Shown: positions 1 to 10,063, counted from the first letter of the stretch. The stretch: 64,000 bases of DNA from Chitinophagales bacterium (GCA_020635975.1 JACJYT010000002.1:186001-250000), one strand, 5' to 3'. Notes: a model not told the origin generated them from the letters alone. Program-made: numbers and translations.

Positions 1-266
1 ATTTGTGTTTAACTCCAGAAAGTTATGTGCTGATTAATTACGAAAACAATACACAAACTAGACACAATTATTTAGGAGACAAGCAATGCACCATGGATTT
101 GATGACAGGCAAGTTCAAGATTGAAGAAGCAGATGTCAAGAAAATGAAGAAATCTCCTATTAGCGCAGTAAGAATTTATGTGGAAGGTACCTATAAGGAT
201 TATATGCAAATAGTCCGTTATAAGTATTTCCAAAACTATTTGGAGTGTATAGAAGATGAGGATTGA
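1..266 (+). CDS. Hypothetical protein, 5'-truncated by window edge
   Basis: An open frame runs in from the left edge and stops at 264-266. A TTG at position 3 could serve as a start, but the frame is open to the edge and there is no ribosome-binding context, so this is probably the C-terminal part of a longer protein. The visible 87 residues are polar and mixed in charge, with no signal peptide, membrane segment or motif that I recognise, and an acidic end (EDED). No function can be proposed. Confidence 0.45.
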   Translation, partial: LCLTPESYVLINYENNTQTRHNYLGDKQCTMDLMTGKFKIEEADVKKMKKSPISAVRIYVEGTYKDYMQIVRYKYFQNYLECIEDED

Positions 267-375
267 TTGTTCTGCCAGGTAAATTATTTACTTTCCCAAA
301 TAAGCATCTTTTAAGGAGTGCTCCTATTTGTTAAATGTTGGGAGTTAACTTCAGACAGCACGGGAATACCAAAAA

Positions 376-663
376 TTACCTTTTGATATATGTTAGCCCA
401 TTTTCTGTTGTCAATATACCATCTTCAAATTCATAACCAAGGCAAGCACCTCCTAAAGTGCATATCTCATCGCAATCAATAACGTAAGGAATCTGAAGTG
501 TATCGTTATCATTAATATCAATCAAATTAAAATTAAAATCATCTATCATGACATAGAAATTGTTACTATCTATGTCATAAGTTCCTTTGATATCTTTATT
601 GCATTTATTCTTATTGCAAGCACAAACAAAAATCAATAACATAGGGAGAATTATTCTATTCAT
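376..663 (-). CDS. Small hypothetical lipoprotein
   Basis: This 95-residue protein starts with a short charged end (MNR), a hydrophobic stretch and a lipobox-like FVCAC with the acceptor cysteine at residue 16. It is therefore probably exported and lipid-anchored. The mature part is acidic, rich in Asp and Asn (for example DINDNDTL), and has four further cysteines (C21, then three near residues 64-74), so it may be disulfide-bonded in the periplasm or at the surface. I do not recognise the family. It stands alone between an unknown partial gene and serS. Confidence 0.6.
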   Translation of the reverse strand: MNRIILPMLLIFVCACNKNKCNKDIKGTYDIDSNNFYVMIDDFNFNLIDINDNDTLQIPYVIDCDEICTLGGACLGYEFEDGILTTENGLTYIKR

Positions 664-856
664 TATACTTATTTAAGGAATGATAACTATATCAAAGATA
701 CCTTTTTTATACATTTAATGAGATATTTTCAATTAATCATATTTTGATACCTTGTAACTCCTATTTGCGCGTGGTTTGCACTAAACCCTGTTTTTATGGC
801 CGTGCCTAAAGACTATAAATAACATTTACTTAAATAGAAGCTAAGCTAACAAATAA

Positions 857-877
857 TGTTGGGTGGAAAATCCAACA
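857..877 (-). terminator. Possible weak terminator of serS
   Basis: TGTTGG (857-862) and CCAACA (872-877) can pair just past the serS stop codon. On the minus strand the hairpin is followed by a loose T-rich stretch rather than a clean T run, so termination is only possible, not clear. Confidence 0.3.
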
Positions 878-889
878 GCACTAGAAAGC

Positions 890-2167
890 TTATACCAACT
901 TATCAAAGCCAACAAAAGCTTGAACCGCTTTTGGAATTCTAATGCCATCTGCTTCTTGGTGGTTTTCTAGCATGGCAGCCACAATTCTAGGCAAGGCTAA
1001 GGCACTACCATTTAAAGTGTGCGCCAAGGCTCTTTTACCTTCATTATCCTTATAACGAAGCTTCAAGCGATTTGCTTGAAAGGTCTCGAAATTAGAAATA
1101 CTACTCACTTCCAACCAACGTTTTTGAGCAGCACTATATACTTCAATATCGTAAGTTAGAGCAGAGGTAAAACCCATATCGCCACCACAAAGTCGCAGCA
1201 CACGGTAAGGGAGTTCTAAGGCTTGCACCAGGCTTTCTACATGGGCTACCATTTCTTCTAAAATTTCATAGCTTTTATCTGGATGTGCAATTTGTACTAT
1301 CTCAACCTTGTCGAATTGATGCAAGCGATTTAAACCACGAACATGAGCTCCGTAAGATCCTGCTTCTCTTCTAAAACAAGGCGTATAACCTGCCATCTTA
1401 ATAGGTAAACTAGCCTCTTCCACCACCTCATCTCGGTAGATATTGGTAATTGGCACTTCGGCTGTTGGAATTAAAAAGTAAGGGTCGATTTTCATTTCAT
1501 ACATCTGTCCTTCCTTATCTGGCAACTGTCCAGTTCCTCTTGCACTGGCTTCATTTACTAACAAAGGTGGAATTACTTCTAAGAAACCCGCTTCGCTTGC
1601 TTTGTGTAAGAAAAAATTGATTAATCCTCTTTGCAATTGGGCCCCTTTGCCTATATAAACAGGAAAGCCTCCACCAGTGAGTTTAACACCAAGTTCTAAA
1701 TCAAAAATTCTATATTTCTTTGCTAGCTCCCAATGTGCCAATTCATTATCGGCAGCAAGTGTAGGGAAATCGCCCCATTTTCTAACTACCTCATTCTCCT
1801 CAGGTGTTTTGCCCGCAGGAACACTACTATGGGGTATATTCGGAATTTGTAAGAGTTTATCTTCTAGCTCTTGCAAAACTTCAGCCTGCTGTTCTTGCAA
1901 AACTTTTGCGCTTTCCTTTAGATCTGCAGTTTCTTGACGAAGCACTTCTGCCTGCTCTTTTTGACCGCTCTTAAATAAATCACCTATTTCTTTAGAGAGC
2001 TTGTTCGACTTAGCCAAGTGCTCATCTAATTGAAATTGCGTACTTTTTCTCTTGTCGTCAATAGCAATTACTTCTTGCAATAATTCCTTAGCATTAGGAA
2101 TATTCCTTTTGCTTAAACCCGCTACAGCGGCATCCAAATTTTCTCTCAAATAGTTAAGGTCGAGCAT
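890..2167 (-). CDS. serS: Seryl-tRNA synthetase
   Basis: This cytoplasmic class II aminoacyl-tRNA synthetase charges tRNA-Ser with serine. The 425 residues match the normal family length. Residues 1-105 form the N-terminal antiparallel coiled-coil arm that binds the long variable arm of tRNA-Ser (rich in K, E and Q with heptad-like spacing). The class II core follows: motif 2 is visible as FRREAGSYG followed by GLNRLHQFDKVE, and motif 3 as LNGSALALPRIVAAMLE near the C-terminus. The TAEVPITN and SSISNFETFQANR segments are typical of SerS. It is divergent from rho across a 206-bp spacer that holds a perfect palindrome. Confidence 0.97.
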   Translation of the reverse strand: MLDLNYLRENLDAAVAGLSKRNIPNAKELLQEVIAIDDKRKSTQFQLDEHLAKSNKLSKEIGDLFKSGQKEQAEVLRQETADLKESAKVLQEQQAEVLQELEDKLLQIPNIPHSSVPAGKTPEENEVVRKWGDFPTLAADNELAHWELAKKYRIFDLELGVKLTGGGFPVYIGKGAQLQRGLINFFLHKASEAGFLEVIPPLLVNEASARGTGQLPDKEGQMYEMKIDPYFLIPTAEVPITNIYRDEVVEEASLPIKMAGYTPCFRREAGSYGAHVRGLNRLHQFDKVEIVQIAHPDKSYEILEEMVAHVESLVQALELPYRVLRLCGGDMGFTSALTYDIEVYSAAQKRWLEVSSISNFETFQANRLKLRYKDNEGKRALAHTLNGSALALPRIVAAMLENHQEADGIRIPKAVQAFVGFDKLV

Positions 2168-2297
2168 TATTATTTAAATTTCCTGCAAAAATAGCTATTG
2201 TATGTTCAAAATATAGCTTAAAAGCAATGTTTTGTATAAATAATGTTTGCAGAAATAAAAAGATTGCGTAACATTGCATTGGCATAAAAGCTGCCAT

Positions 2298-2313
2298 GTG
2301 TTAGATCTAACAC
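2298..2313. promoter_or_regulatory. Perfect 16-bp palindrome between serS and rho
   Basis: GTGTTAGATCTAACAC is a perfect inverted repeat with no spacer, lying 61 bp before the rho start codon and 131 bp before the serS start. Its size and symmetry suit a dimeric transcription factor operator or a short RNA hairpin in the rho leader. No T run follows, so it is not a classical terminator. No regulator can be named. Confidence 0.45.
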
Positions 2314-2373
2314 TTCAAATACAATTCAAAAAAATTTCCGAACACACTTCACTTAAAAAAATCTATTTATCGT

Positions 2374-4029
2374 ATGTATGATATTATACAGTTGAACGAA
2401 ATGCTAGTACCTGAATTAAAGGAAATTGGCGAAAAATTAAAAATCATAAACAGTAAGAAATTAAACAAACAAGAACTTATTTTAGGCATCCTAGATGCAC
2501 AGGCTTTGAATCCTGATTCTGTTAAACAAATTTTACCTAAAAAGGAAAGTCCAGCTAAAGAAGCTAAGGCTCCCGAAGTAAAGGAAGAGCAAGTGAAGGA
2601 TATAGAAAACGCTGCTCCAAAAAACAATTCCGATAAAAAGAAGCGTCCAAGAAAACCTATTTCTAATAAAGCTGCAAATCCAGCGAAAGAGGACTTATTT
2701 ACAGAATCCAATGTAGAGAAAAGTGATAAACCATTAGGCTCAAAAGAAAATCCACTACCAAAAGCTCCAGAGACTGGAGGTACGAATGAGCACGCTAAGA
2801 AAGAAGATAGACCAAGAAATCCAACAGATAGAGATAATACAGCTAAAGAAAGAAGAGAACCAAAAGAAGCTCCAAAACCAAAGTATGTTCCACCAGTTTT
2901 TGATGTGGAATTAGATGGGGTAATTGAAGCAGAGGGTGTACTAGAAATGATGCCAGAAGGCTATGGTTTTTTACGTTCATCCGATTACAACTACCTTTCA
3001 TCTCCAGATGATGTTTATGTTTCTCCTTCTCAGATCAAACTTTTCGGATTGAAAACTGGTGATACTTGCACTGGTACTGTTCGCCCTCCGAAAGACGGAG
3101 AAAAATACTTTGCTTTATTAAAAGTAGATAAGATCAATGGTAAAAACCCAGAAGAAGTAAGAGATAGAGTTCCTTTCGATTACTTAACTCCTCTATTCCC
3201 TAATGAGAGATTAAAATTATCTACCGACGATCCAAGAAATTACTCAACAAGAGTAATCGACTTGTTTACGCCAATTGGGAAAGGACAAAGGGGGATGATT
3301 GTTGCACAACCTAAAACGGGTAAGACAACCATTTTAAAAGATGTTGCTAATGCCATCTCTAAAAACCATCCGGAGGTTTATCTAATTATTTTATTAATTG
3401 ATGAGCGTCCGGAAGAGGTAACCGATATGGAAAGAAGTGTTCGTGCAGAAGTACTTTCTTCTACCTTCGATGAAACTCCTGATCGACACGTAAAAGTGAG
3501 TAATATGGCTTTGCAAAAAGCAAAGCGCTTAGTAGAATGCGGTCATGATGTAGTAATTCTATTAGATTCAATTACTCGTTTGGCAAGAGCATACAACACC
3601 GTTGCTCCGGCATCTGGAAAGGTACTTTCTGGAGGGGTGGAAGCCAATGCCTTACACAAACCTAAAAAGTTCTTTGGGGCTGCTAGAAAAATAGAAAATG
3701 GGGGTTCTTTAACCATTTTGGCAACGGCTTTAGTTGATACGGGTTCTAAAATGGATGAGGTTATCTTTGAAGAATTTAAAGGAACTGGTAATATGGAATT
3801 ACAATTGGATAGAAGACTTTCTAACAAACGTGTATACCCTGCTATTGATTTAGTTTCTTCCAGTACAAGAAGAGAAGACTTGTTGTTAGACAAAGAAGTT
3901 TACCAAAGAATGTTGATTTTAAGAAACCACTTAGGAGATATGACTCCAGAAGAATCGATGACTTTTATTTTGAAAAACATGAAAGGAACAGAATCGAACG
4001 AGGAATTTTTAATTTCTATGAATAGCTAA
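2374..4029 (+). CDS. rho: Transcription termination factor Rho
   Basis: Rho is the hexameric RNA helicase that ends transcription of untranslated RNA. The 551-residue protein is longer than the approximately 420 residues of E. coli Rho because a disordered insertion rich in Lys, Pro and Glu (about residues 45-180) separates the Rho N-terminal helical domain (1-45) from the cold-shock RNA-binding fold (about 185-265, with [15 protein letters not shown]). The ATPase core shows the P-loop AQPKTGKTT at about 311-319, the Walker [15 protein letters not shown] near 393-406, and the R-loop area around [12 protein letters not shown]. Such insertions are common in Bacteroidota Rho. A perfect palindrome lies in its upstream region. 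A decayed Bax inhibitor-1 gene begins 5 bp downstream. Confidence 0.97.
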   Translation: MYDIIQLNEMLVPELKEIGEKLKIINSKKLNKQELILGILDAQALNPDSVKQILPKKESPAKEAKAPEVKEEQVKDIENAAPKNNSDKKKRPRKPISNKAANPAKEDLFTESNVEKSDKPLGSKENPLPKAPETGGTNEHAKKEDRPRNPTDRDNTAKERREPKEAPKPKYVPPVFDVELDGVIEAEGVLEMMPEGYGFLRSSDYNYLSSPDDVYVSPSQIKLFGLKTGDTCTGTVRPPKDGEKYFALLKVDKINGKNPEEVRDRVPFDYLTPLFPNERLKLSTDDPRNYSTRVIDLFTPIGKGQRGMIVAQPKTGKTTILKDVANAISKNHPEVYLIILLIDERPEEVTDMERSVRAEVLSSTFDETPDRHVKVSNMALQKAKRLVECGHDVVILLDSITRLARAYNTVAPASGKVLSGGVEANALHKPKKFFGAARKIENGGSLTILATALVDTGSKMDEVIFEEFKGTGNMELQLDRRLSNKRVYPAIDLVSSSTRREDLLLDKEVYQRMLILRNHLGDMTPEESMTFILKNMKGTESNEEFLISMNS

Positions 4030-4034
4030 TAAAG

Positions 4035-4777
4035 ATGTTTGCTTTTAGCAATCCAATTTTAAATAAAAAGTCTTTTTACACTGCTCCGGCAGATCGTGAA
4101 AAGACTTTTTCACTTTCAGGAACTCTTAACCGCGCTATTCTGCTTCTTAGTTTTATTTCCTTAGTAGCTGTTTCAAGTTGGTACTATAGTTTAAACTTTG
4201 ATAGCATACCGAATTACGTCTTAAGTCTTAGTGCCATGTTTGCGGTTATTACGGCTTTTGTAATTCGCTACAAACGCAGCTTGGCCTTTCCCCTTTCTTA
4301 TGTTTACGGCTTGTTTATAGGAGTCTTTATTGGTTTGCTTTCTGCAAAGTATAATCAGCTCTACCATGGCATAGTAATTACAAGCAATGTTGCACTAGCT
4401 TGTTGGTCTTTATGCTCATGCTATTTTTTATATAGATTTAAAATTATTGTACTTACTAAAAATTAAGAAGTATTATTATAGCGCTACCAGTGCCATTGTA
4501 TTTGGTATATCTTCTGTCCTCTTCTTCTTTATATCTTAGATTTACCGAGAATTCCTATACCTACATGAAAATGGATGGATAGGTATTTTATTTAGTGTTT
4601 TTTTTGTAAGTGTAACAGCAGCCTTTCATCTACTTGCTGAATTTCGATTTTATAGAAAGAGCGCAAAAATATAAGTACCCAAGTTATATGGAAGCTTATG
4701 CGGCATTTGGCTTGATGGTAAGTATTGTTTGGCAGTACCTTTCTATCTTACGCCTCTTGAAAAAAACGAAGAATTAA
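4035..4777 (+). pseudogene. Decayed Bax inhibitor-1/YccA family membrane protein
   Basis: The first 143 residues (4035-4466) look like the N-terminal half of a BaxI_1/YccA-type multi-pass membrane protein: a start like SNPILNKKSF, a SLSGTLNRAILLL segment and several hydrophobic helices. Family members are usually near 240 residues. The missing half is still present downstream in other frames: a +1 frame from 4468 reads KYYYSATSAIVFGISSV and further helices, interrupted by a TAG codon, and a third frame then gives YMEAYAAFGLMVSIVWQYL and LRLLKKTKN, ending at 4775-4777. This final block is the typical C-terminus of the family. Two frame changes and at least one internal stop make this a broken gene. 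Sequencing error could explain the frame changes but less easily the internal stop. Confidence 0.8.
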
Positions 4778-5662
4778 TGAATCTTTTCTAATTTTTCTCC
4801 AACTTTACGAAGCTTGTAAGTCTGGTCTTCAATATCTAATTGCATATACTTAATCTCAGCTCCTAGCTTAGCAATTTTGATATCGTTTTCGCGTATAGCT
4901 AATTCATAATTGTCGATATCTTGATATAAGGACTCATTAGCTTTTTGAAGCTTTTTAAAGTCCTTTTCTAATTCTTTTTGCACTTTAGAAGCTTCCTCCT
5001 TTTCTTCTTCGCCCGCATTGGCAAGTTTCAAAACAAACTCTTTCTGAGCTTGTAATTGAAGTACTTTATTCGATTGATCCAATTGGTTTAAGGTAATAGC
5101 ATCCTTCGTTGCAATAATATTTCTTTCGTATTGATTATTCTCTAACACCAAGGCTTCCTTAGAATTCAATAAAGAATTACGCTCACCCTCCATTTTCTTT
5201 AAGATTTTCTCTTCCTCTTTCAACTCATCGCGAACAGCATCTTTATACGCTTCTACCGCAAAATCTCTTACAAACTTCTTGGCTGGTAAATAAACTTCTT
5301 CATCCATATCTTTAGAGATATAGTTTCCTTCTAAATCCATGGCTACCACCAACATAATTTCGCCATCATACTCTTTAATGTAGCTATACAATTGAAGTGG
5401 CTGTGCGGCAATTTTCTCGCAATTCGCATTAAGCATCCAAATTTCGCCTTGTTTCTCTAAGGGTTTTTCTTTAGAAGTATCTTTTAAATATTTCTCCCAA
5501 GACTTTGTAAGTTTTTGATAATCTGCTTGAGGAATAAAAACTACAAAGGCAGGTACTTCGCCAACAGCAAAGTTTTTCAGTTTTAAACTTACCGTAATTT
5601 CTTTCTTGCGCAAAGAGGCTGCTTGTGGCTAAAAATGTAATTAAAGTTAAAAGGAATTTCAT
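4774..5662 (-). pseudogene. Frameshifted secreted coiled-coil protein
   Basis: A good signal peptide (MKFLLTLITFLATSSLFAQ) is encoded from the ATG at 5660-5662, but its frame soon runs into unrelated sequence. The neighbouring frame is open from 5613 down to 4774 and encodes the mature protein (KKEITVSLKLKNFAVGEVPAF onward). The two join if one base is gained or lost near 5595-5612, around the caagaaagaaa tract. The mature part has a folded N-terminal domain of about 125 residues and then about 150 residues of Lys/Glu/Leu-rich coiled coil to the end. The function is unknown. It lies 2 bp after lspA on the same strand and overlaps the decayed Bax inhibitor gene by 4 bp, tail to tail. Without the signal peptide the frame could only start at a TTG (5613). 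Confidence 0.65.
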
Positions 5663-5664
5663 AC

Positions 5665-6348
5665 TTATCTTTTTGATAAATTAGGAAAAATCATACCAAA
5701 AATAAAGATGCAAAAAATCTTACTATTCTGCAACACTTCTTCAGAGCTAGGGAGCTCTTCTACAAAGAAGTTTTTTTGGAAAATTATCAATAAAACGATA
5801 CCAACACTAATTGCTGCATCCGCTACGTTGAATATAAATGGAAAGAATTTTTGTCCGCCATACAAGGGAAACCAAGATGGAATTCTAAACAATTGGATTG
5901 AGATCATATCTACAACATGACCCTGCATAAAGCTTCTATAGCCAGTACCCCAAGGCACAAAGTTGGCCACATGTCCGTAACTATCGCTAAAAACTAAACC
6001 ATAGAACAAACTATCTAATACATTACCCATTGCTCCAGCCAAAATTAAAGCCATGGTGGCTAATAAGGCCATGGATGCTTTCTTTTTTATCAGAGAATGG
6101 ATATAAACCATGAGCACAATAATCGCTACGATTCTAAAAAGTGTTAAGCTGTATTTTCCCAGTTCTCCACCCCAAGAAATACCCATTGCCATACCCTCAT
6201 TCTCCACAAAATGAATGTTAAACCAAGAACCAAATAACTGAAATTCTTGATTAATGAACATGGTGGTTTTCACCAAAATTTTAGTGACTTGGTCTACCAA
6301 TAAGACCAAAAACGACAAAGCAAAAACCAGTAAACGTCTTTTATTCAA
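5665..6348 (-). CDS. lspA: Lipoprotein signal peptidase (signal peptidase II)
   Basis: This inner-membrane aspartyl protease removes signal peptides from lipidated prolipoproteins. Four membrane segments are visible. The conserved blocks are VDQVTK (18-23), VENEGMAMG (48-56), GNVLDSLFYG, GHVVDM with catalytic Asp147, and FNVADAAIS with catalytic Asp177. A loop of about 25 residues between GNVLD and the first catalytic Asp is typical of Bacteroidota LspA. The hydrophobic C-terminal tail (about 208-227) extends beyond the usual end and is not recognised. It follows the DksA-like gene by 2 bp in the ileS cluster. The window holds several lipobox proteins that would be its substrates. Confidence 0.93.
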   Translation of the reverse strand: MNKRRLLVFALSFLVLLVDQVTKILVKTTMFINQEFQLFGSWFNIHFVENEGMAMGISWGGELGKYSLTLFRIVAIIVLMVYIHSLIKKKASMALLATMALILAGAMGNVLDSLFYGLVFSDSYGHVANFVPWGTGYRSFMQGHVVDMISIQLFRIPSWFPLYGGQKFFPFIFNVADAAISVGIVLLIIFQKNFFVEELPSSEEVLQNSKIFCIFIFGMIFPNLSKR

Positions 6349-6350
6349 AA

Positions 6351-6734
6351 CTAGCCGTTTTGCGATTTTTTTGCTTCAATACTTAAAGTAGCGTGAGGCA
6401 CAATTCTTAATCTTTCTGGAGAAATTAATTTGCCTGTTTCTCTACAAATTCCGTAAGTTTTGTTTTCAATACGAATCAAAGCTTTCTCTAGGTGACTAAT
6501 AAATTTAGCTTGACGAGAAGCTTGCTGACTTAAGTATTCTCTCTCTACTAATAAAGAGCTATCCTCTAGTCCATTAAATTTATAATCAGAATCAGAAGAA
6601 CCAGTATTCTTTTTAAGAATTTGATCCTGATAATCCTTTAATTCTTCTCTAGCCTCAGCTAATTTTCTTTCAATTAGCTCTCTAAATTCCTGCAATTCGC
6701 TATCGGAATATCTTGTTTTTTCTTGTTCTGCCAT
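6351..6734 (-). CDS. DksA/TraR-family protein with degenerate zinc finger
   Basis: This 127-residue cytoplasmic protein has the DksA layout: an N-terminal coiled coil (about 8-90) and a C-terminal finger. The finger reads YGICRETGKLISPERLRIVPHATL. The family pattern has four cysteines, but here only the first remains; the others are replaced by Thr, His and Leu-type residues. This form is widespread in Bacteroidota, so it is probably a functional zinc-free fold rather than a damaged gene. Family members bind RNA polymerase in the secondary channel; the role of this branch is not established. It sits 5 bp after ileS and 2 bp before lspA in a conserved cluster. Confidence 0.85.
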   Translation of the reverse strand: MAEQEKTRYSDSELQEFRELIERKLAEAREELKDYQDQILKKNTGSSDSDYKFNGLEDSSLLVEREYLSQQASRQAKFISHLEKALIRIENKTYGICRETGKLISPERLRIVPHATLSIEAKKSQNG

Positions 6735-6739
6735 CTTAC

Positions 6740-9700
6740 TTAGCTTTTAATAATTTCAATAACTAGCTTCTTATCGTTGATGTCTATTTCTGTACCTCCT
6801 TCTAAAGCAGTAAGCACTTCAATATTTTCAGCTAACAATTCTTCGCAAATATAATTTTTAAATTTATCAAGTGCTGATTTGAACTCAGGATTTACTAACA
6901 TTCTAATCAAAATTTTGTCGGTAAGCTCTAAATTGCTATCCTTTCTTAAATTTTGCACCTTGTTTACAAATTCTCGCGCATCACCTTCAGCCAACAAATC
7001 CTCGCTCAAACTAATATCCAAAGCCACGGTTAATCCCTTATCGCTTGCTACTAACCAACCTGGTATGTCGTTCGAGTTTATTTCCACATCACTAATATCT
7101 ATCGTTAAGAGCTCTCCTTCAATTTCGATTTGAGCACTTAAATTTTTCTCTATATTGGCTATATCTTCTTTCGTGAAACCTGAAATCCAAGCGCCAATAG
7201 CCTTCATGTGTTTTCCATACTTCGGACCAAGGGTTTTGAAATTCGGTTTAATCGTTTTAGATATAATTCCAGAAGTATCTTTTAAGTACTCTATTTGTTT
7301 TACGTTAATTTCATTCAAAATGTAGGTTTCTACACGCTCTATTTTTTCTTGGAAGCCTTCTTCAATAATTGGAATGATGATTTTTGCTAAAGGTTGTCGT
7401 ACTTTTAACTTTTCCTTTTTCCTTAATGAAAGCACCAAAGAAGAAATATTTTGTGCCATACTCATTCTCTCTTCTAGTGAGTCGTCAATAAACTCCAGAT
7501 TAGAAGTTGGGAAATCTGCTAAGTGAACGCTTAAAGCCTTATTTTTCTTGCTTACATCATTCAAATTTTTAAAAATAAAATCGCTGAAAAATGGCGCTAT
7601 TGGAGCCATTAACAAACTCAGGTTTTCTAAACAGGTGTATAAAGTTTGGTAAGCCATTACCTTATCTTGCGTATACTCTCCTTTCCAAAATCTTCTTCTG
7701 TTTAAACGAACGTACCAGTTGCTTAAATTATCATCCACAAATTCTTGAATAAGTCGAGCTGCTTGAGTAGGTTCATAATCTTCGTAGGCTTGAGCTACTT
7801 GCTTAATCAAGGTGTTTAAGGATGATAGTATCCATTGATCTATTTCTTGTCTTTCGCTAAAAGGAACTTCCTTCTCTTCGAATTTAAAACCATCTAGGTT
7901 GGCATAAAGAGTGAAGAAAGAGTAAGTGTTATAAAGCGTTCCAAACAGTTTACGACGAACTTCATCTACCCCTTCTAAATCAAATTTTAGATTGTCCCAA
8001 GGTTGAGAATTGCTAATCATGTACCAACGAGTTGCATCGGCACCATATTGATTAATTGTAGTAAAAGGGTCGATAGCATTTCCTAAGCGCTTGCTCATTT
8101 TTTGCCCATCTTTATCTAAAACCAAGCCATTGGCAATAACATTTTTAAAAGCTGGTTTATCGAACAACATGGTAGAAATAGCGTGAAGGGTATAAAACCA
8201 ACCTCTAGTTTGGTCCACTCCTTCGGCTATAAAATCGGCCGGATAAGCTATTCCTTTGTCTACTAAATCTTTGTTTTTCTTTGGGTAGGCCCATTGCGCG
8301 TAAGGCATGGAGCCGCTGTCGAACCAAACGTCAATTACCTCTGTTTCTCTCGTCATTGGTTTTCCACTTGGGGATACTAAAATGACATCATCCACAAAAG
8401 GTCGGTGTAAATCTTGGATGGGCTTATTTATTACTCCAAGTGCTTTTCGTGCCTTTTCCATTTCGTTTTCTAGCATTTTCATCGAAGAAATGCACAGCTC
8501 TTCTGTTCCATCTTCTGTTCTCCAAATTGGCAAAGGAATGCCCCAAAATCTAGAACGCGATAAATTCCAATCCTTTAACTCTTCTAACCATTTACCAAAT
8601 CTTCCTTCTCCGGTAGATTTGGGTTTCCAATTAATTTGATTATTGTTCTTGATGAGTTGCTCTCTTACAGCCGTAGATTTTACAAACCAGCTATCTAAAG
8701 GGTAGTAAATCACTGGTTTATCGGTTCTCCAACAATGAGGATAGTTGTGCTTATATTTCTGAACATTGAAGGCCTTATTTTCTTCCTTTAACTTGATGGA
8801 TATGTCAATATCAACCGATCTGTAGTTCTCCTCATCCTTATAGTCTTTTACATATCGACCGCTAAATTCGCCTAATCCATCAACAAATTTTCCTTCTAGG
8901 TCGACCAAGGTTAAGGTGCCAATTCCGGCATCTTCGGCAACTCGCTTATCATCTGCTCCGAAGCTTGGTGCAATATGCACAATTCCTGTTCCATCACTTG
9001 TGGTTACATAATCGGCAGGTATTACTTTAAAGGCCAAACCGCTTTCTGGTTGAAAGTAAGGAAGTAATTGCTCGTAATGGATATCTAGTAAATCCTTTCC
9101 AAGATATTCTTCACAAAGAACATAAGGGATAATTTTATTGCTAGCTTCATAAGCAGTTAAAGTATCGGCTTGAGCTTCTGCTTTAAACCAAGAAGCAACT
9201 AATTCTTTCGCTAATACCAAACTCACCTTCTTAAAAGTGTAAGGGTTATAAGTTTTTACTTTGATGTAGTTAATTTTCTTGCCAACCGCTAAAGCAGTAT
9301 TGGATGGTAGGGTCCATGGAGTGGTTGTCCAGGCTAAGAAAAAAACTTCTTCATCTGCTTCATCAAACAAGAAGGCAGACTTTTCATCTTTAACAATTTT
9401 AAACTGGGCCGTCACCGTAGTATCTGTTTCTTCTCGATAACAACCTGGTTGGTTTAATTCGTGGGTACTTAAACCAGTACCTGCAGCTGGCGAGTAGGGC
9501 TGAATGGTATAGCCCTTATAGAGTAAATTCTTCTTGTATAATTCAGAAATTACCCACCAAACAGATTCAATATAATCATTATCAAAGGTGATGTAAGGAT
9601 TATCGAGGTCTACCCAATAGCCCATTTTCTTGGTTATTTCATCCCATTTATCCTTAAAGCGCAATACTCTTTCTCTACACTTTTGGTTATATTCTTCTAA

Positions 9701-10063
9701 ACTTATTTTTACACCAATATCTACTTTAGAAATTCCCAACTCCTTTTCTACTTCAAGCTCGATTGGAAGTCCATGAGTATCCCAACCTCCTTTTCGATCT
9801 ACACGAAAACCTTGCATGGTTTTATATCTACAGAACAAATCCTTAACGGTTCTTCCCATTACGTGGTGTATGCCTGGCATGCCATTAGCAGAAGGGGGTC
9901 CTTCATAAAAAATGAAAGCTTTATCCTCTGGTTTGGAACTAATCGACTTCTGAAAGATGCCTTCTTTTTCCCAAAAATTGGCAATACTTTGATCCATTTC
10001 ATGTAGGTCTAAACGATCAAATTCAGGGTACAAACCGCCGTTATTTGCATTCTTTTGCTTCAT
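6740..10063 (-). CDS. ileS: Isoleucyl-tRNA synthetase
   Basis: This class I synthetase attaches isoleucine to tRNA-Ile. The HIGH-type motif is GIHHVMG in the segment PSANGMPGIHHVMGRT, and the KMSKS-type motif is KMSKRLGNAIDPF. The CP1 editing domain lies between them (TTTPWTLPSN and GTGIVHIAPSFGADD are visible). The length of about 1107 residues fits the long IleS subgroup of Bacteroidota and eukaryotes. I chose the ATG at 10063 (MKQKNANNGG) over the TTG at 10093, because the upstream ten residues are just charged extension. It heads the ileS / DksA-like / lspA cluster. The window also carries a probable tRNA-Ile2, one of its substrates. Confidence 0.96.
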   Translation of the reverse strand: MKQKNANNGGLYPEFDRLDLHEMDQSIANFWEKEGIFQKSISSKPEDKAFIFYEGPPSANGMPGIHHVMGRTVKDLFCRYKTMQGFRVDRKGGWDTHGLPIELEVEKELGISKVDIGVKISLEEYNQKCRERVLRFKDKWDEITKKMGYWVDLDNPYITFDNDYIESVWWVISELYKKNLLYKGYTIQPYSPAAGTGLSTHELNQPGCYREETDTTVTAQFKIVKDEKSAFLFDEADEEVFFLAWTTTPWTLPSNTALAVGKKINYIKVKTYNPYTFKKVSLVLAKELVASWFKAEAQADTLTAYEASNKIIPYVLCEEYLGKDLLDIHYEQLLPYFQPESGLAFKVIPADYVTTSDGTGIVHIAPSFGADDKRVAEDAGIGTLTLVDLEGKFVDGLGEFSGRYVKDYKDEENYRSVDIDISIKLKEENKAFNVQKYKHNYPHCWRTDKPVIYYPLDSWFVKSTAVREQLIKNNNQINWKPKSTGEGRFGKWLEELKDWNLSRSRFWGIPLPIWRTEDGTEELCISSMKMLENEMEKARKALGVINKPIQDLHRPFVDDVILVSPSGKPMTRETEVIDVWFDSGSMPYAQWAYPKKNKDLVDKGIAYPADFIAEGVDQTRGWFYTLHAISTMLFDKPAFKNVIANGLVLDKDGQKMSKRLGNAIDPFTTINQYGADATRWYMISNSQPWDNLKFDLEGVDEVRRKLFGTLYNTYSFFTLYANLDGFKFEEKEVPFSERQEIDQWILSSLNTLIKQVAQAYEDYEPTQAARLIQEFVDDNLSNWYVRLNRRRFWKGEYTQDKVMAYQTLYTCLENLSLLMAPIAPFFSDFIFKNLNDVSKKNKALSVHLADFPTSNLEFIDDSLEERMSMAQNISSLVLSLRKKEKLKVRQPLAKIIIPIIEEGFQEKIERVETYILNEINVKQIEYLKDTSGIISKTIKPNFKTLGPKYGKHMKAIGAWISGFTKEDIANIEKNLSAQIEIEGELLTIDISDVEINSNDIPGWLVASDKGLTVALDISLSEDLLAEGDAREFVNKVQNLRKDSNLELTDKILIRMLVNPEFKSALDKFKNYICEELLAENIEVLTALEGGTEIDINDKKLVIEIIKS

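Noticed and set aside
6351..6734. DksA-like gene considered as a pseudogene because three zinc cysteines are missing.
   Set aside because: The rest is intact, the operon is conserved, and this cysteine-poor form is common in Bacteroidota.
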